Positions 4,356 to 5,034 of a stretch of 5,034 nt of DNA are shown here, piece by piece; the stretch's first letter is position 1; every line of letters begins with the position of its first letter. The notes beneath the pieces are model-generated. The model was not told the origin of the DNA. It did not search any database and was given only the letters and a program-made list of their open reading frames with translations. The DNA lies in NCBI GenBank assembly GCA_024330325.1, contig JANDWE010000005.1, positions 1 through 5,034 on the forward strand, given 5' to 3'. The position numbers and the translations under genes are program-made. The DNA is from Candidatus Nanosynbacter colneyensis (GTDB taxonomy: Bacteria > Patescibacteriota > Saccharimonadia > Saccharimonadales > Saccharimonadaceae).

Positions 4356-4853
4356 AAATCCATCATCTGCAAAGACGTCTTCGGTAATCAATATACCGTT
4401 CCTATTGACGATCTAAATATTCGCGTCGGCGTGTATGCAGTTATTATTGAAGATAATAAAATTCTTTTGACTAGGCAATGGGACGGTTATAGCTTGATTG
4501 GCGGCGGTGTCGAGAAAGGCGAAACGATCGAGGAATCAATTGTCTGTGAAGTCAAGGAGGAAACTGGACTGACTATCACGCCAGATAAAATCATTCACCA
4601 AGCAACCACTTTCTTCAAGCGCAACGCCGAGTCGCAAGCCAATCAGTCGATCCAACTGTACTTTACTCACAGTCAGCTGCACGGGCAAATCAATAACGAC
4701 AACATAACCGACAGTGAGAAGACCTACACTAACGGTACGCCAGAGTGGATTGATCTGGATAAGGTTGACGATATAAACTTTCGCCACAGCGTGGATCTAA
4801 AAACAATTTTACAGGCGTATATTTCGCTAGAGGAGATCAAGAGGATATCATAA
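4344..4853 (+). CDS. Nudix hydrolase with Arg-to-Cys Nudix box
   Basis: A cytoplasmic Nudix-fold protein of 169 residues if GTG 4344 is the start (166 from ATT 4353). Nudix enzymes cleave nucleoside diphosphates linked to another group, using Mg2+ held by the box Glu residues. The box G-x5-E-x7-R-E-U-x-E-E-x-G-U is found at 54-76: the Gly, first Glu (60), E69-V-K-E72-E73-T-G are all present, but the Arg position is Cys68 (TGT, one base from CGT). Before it are the entry strand V-G-V-Y-A-V-I-I and Q-W-D-G-Y, typical of a subgroup preceded by a short C-K-D-V-F-G-N beta hairpin. The C-terminal part (about 85-165) completes the fold with an E-W-I-D-L strand near 134. The substrate cannot be inferred; Nudix box alone does not fix it. 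The GTG start is the conventional call, but a strong Shine-Dalgarno overlaps it and favours ATT 4353. Lysine codons are mixed (6 AAA, 5 AAG), unlike the upstream fusion gene. Confidence 0.87.
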   Translation: MTFIKSIICKDVFGNQYTVPIDDLNIRVGVYAVIIEDNKILLTRQWDGYSLIGGGVEKGETIEESIVCEVKEETGLTITPDKIIHQATTFFKRNAESQANQSIQLYFTHSQLHGQINNDNITDSEKTYTNGTPEWIDLDKVDDINFRHSVDLKTILQAYISLEEIKRIS

Positions 4854-4876
4854 GGCTTGCTATAGGGGCAGTAAGA

Positions 4877-4987
4877 ATGTTGGGAAGATTTATCTTAATC
4901 AAAAAAGAGCGTGCGAAGTCTGCACATAATATGGGAAAGTATGTCGGACAAATCAAATCTCGGATAAATGCTTTAAATAATCAATAA
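4877..4987 (+). CDS. Doubtful 36-residue basic ORF
   Basis: ATG at 4877 opens a 36-codon frame ending TAA at 4985-4987, with AGGGGC (4864-4869) seven bases upstream as a possible ribosome binding site. The product is basic (L-I-K-K-E-R-A-K, then G-Q-I-K-S-R) with no recognised domain. Its last third is antisense to the better-looking minus-strand CDS ending at 4953, so it may be spurious or a remnant. Confidence 0.2.
   Translation: MLGRFILIKKERAKSAHNMGKYVGQIKSRINALNNQ
4901..4925 (-). terminator. Weak candidate terminator for the right-edge minus-strand gene
   Basis: On the minus strand a 4-bp stem GTGC/GCAC (4925-4922 with 4914-4911) with a seven-base loop is followed, after GCTC, by six T residues (4906-4901). 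It lies 28 bases beyond the stop of the minus-strand CDS. The stem is short and the gap to the T-run is longer than usual. Confidence 0.25.
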
Positions 4988-5034
4988 CATCTATATAATA
5001 AGGATCTGCTCCCTCTGGAATATTAGTATCTAAT
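4953..5034 (-). CDS. Unrecognised protein, C-terminal end (partial)
   Basis: Reading leftward from the right edge (frame beginning at 5033), 26 codons stay open and end with TGA at 4955-4953. The residues look like a genuine protein tail: L-D-T-N-I-P-E-G-A-D-P-Y-Y-I-D followed by an amphipathic helix V-I-D-Y-L-K-H-L-S-E-I. Codon use is AT-rich as in the native genes. I cannot name the family. It is convergent with the Nudix gene, with about 100 bp between the two stop codons. The call rests only on composition and the open frame, since the start is outside the window. Confidence 0.5.
   Translation of the reverse strand, partial: LDTNIPEGADPYYIDVIDYLKHLSEI

Noticed and set aside
4994..4999. 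TATAAT on the plus strand near the right edge
   Set aside because: It lies antisense within the minus-strand protein tail, has no -35 or TG extension, and no downstream gene is visible.
1..5034. CRISPR array, insertion sequence, tRNA, rRNA or reassigned stop codons
   Set aside because: No repeated spacers, no transposase or terminal repeats and no RNA gene were found. All complete CDSs end in TAA or TAG and have no in-frame TGA, so there is no sign of recoding.

Overview
The window is a compact, AT-leaning bacterial segment of small soluble enzymes with short gaps. It suggests a reduced-genome lineage, perhaps a candidate phyla radiation (Saccharibacteria-like) bacterium. This is inference from the gene types (HIT protein with an H-x-H-x-K-L motif, CYTH, ASCH, Nudix), the compact layout and strong Shine-Dalgarno sites; no marker gene is present to prove it.

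Layout. 2-76 (+) is the C-terminus of a pyridine nucleotide-disulfide oxidoreductase, followed 10 bp later by a HIT-family gene (87-548, +). A membrane-anchored alpha/beta hydrolase (554-1549, -) and a CYTH-domain gene (1605-2171, -) lie on the other strand; the hydrolase ends tail-to-tail with the HIT gene, 5 bp away. A divergent intergenic region with overlapping candidate -10 boxes separates CYTH from a small ASCH-domain gene (2257-2595, +). Next comes a 445-residue GNAT / degenerate GNAT / ASCH fusion (2661-3998, +) behind an extended -10 promoter. It has clearly different codon use (27 AAG to 4 AAA lysine codons) and so is a probable acquisition. Between it and a Nudix hydrolase (4344-4853, +) is about 345 bp with no convincing gene: two inverted repeats, weak promoters and a probable coding remnant. 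The right edge holds the C-terminal end of an unrecognised minus-strand gene (4953-5034).

Most interesting points. (1) The fusion gene carries a near-perfect internal ribosome binding site and in-frame ATG exactly where the ASCH domain begins, as if a GNAT-ASCH two-gene operon had fused, or the gene makes two products. (2) Two neighbouring genes carry ASCH modules of evidently different origin, both with Glu where the YqfB amidohydrolase has its catalytic Thr. (3) The Nudix gene appears to start at an AUU codon and has Cys in place of the Nudix-box Arg. (4) The HIT motif has Lys in place of the third His. (5) The hydrolase has a strong promoter placed so that its mRNA would be leaderless.

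No integrase, transposase, CRISPR array, tRNA or rRNA was seen. A shared function is not shown by the sequence; the loose common theme is nucleotide, polyphosphate and RNA-modification chemistry.
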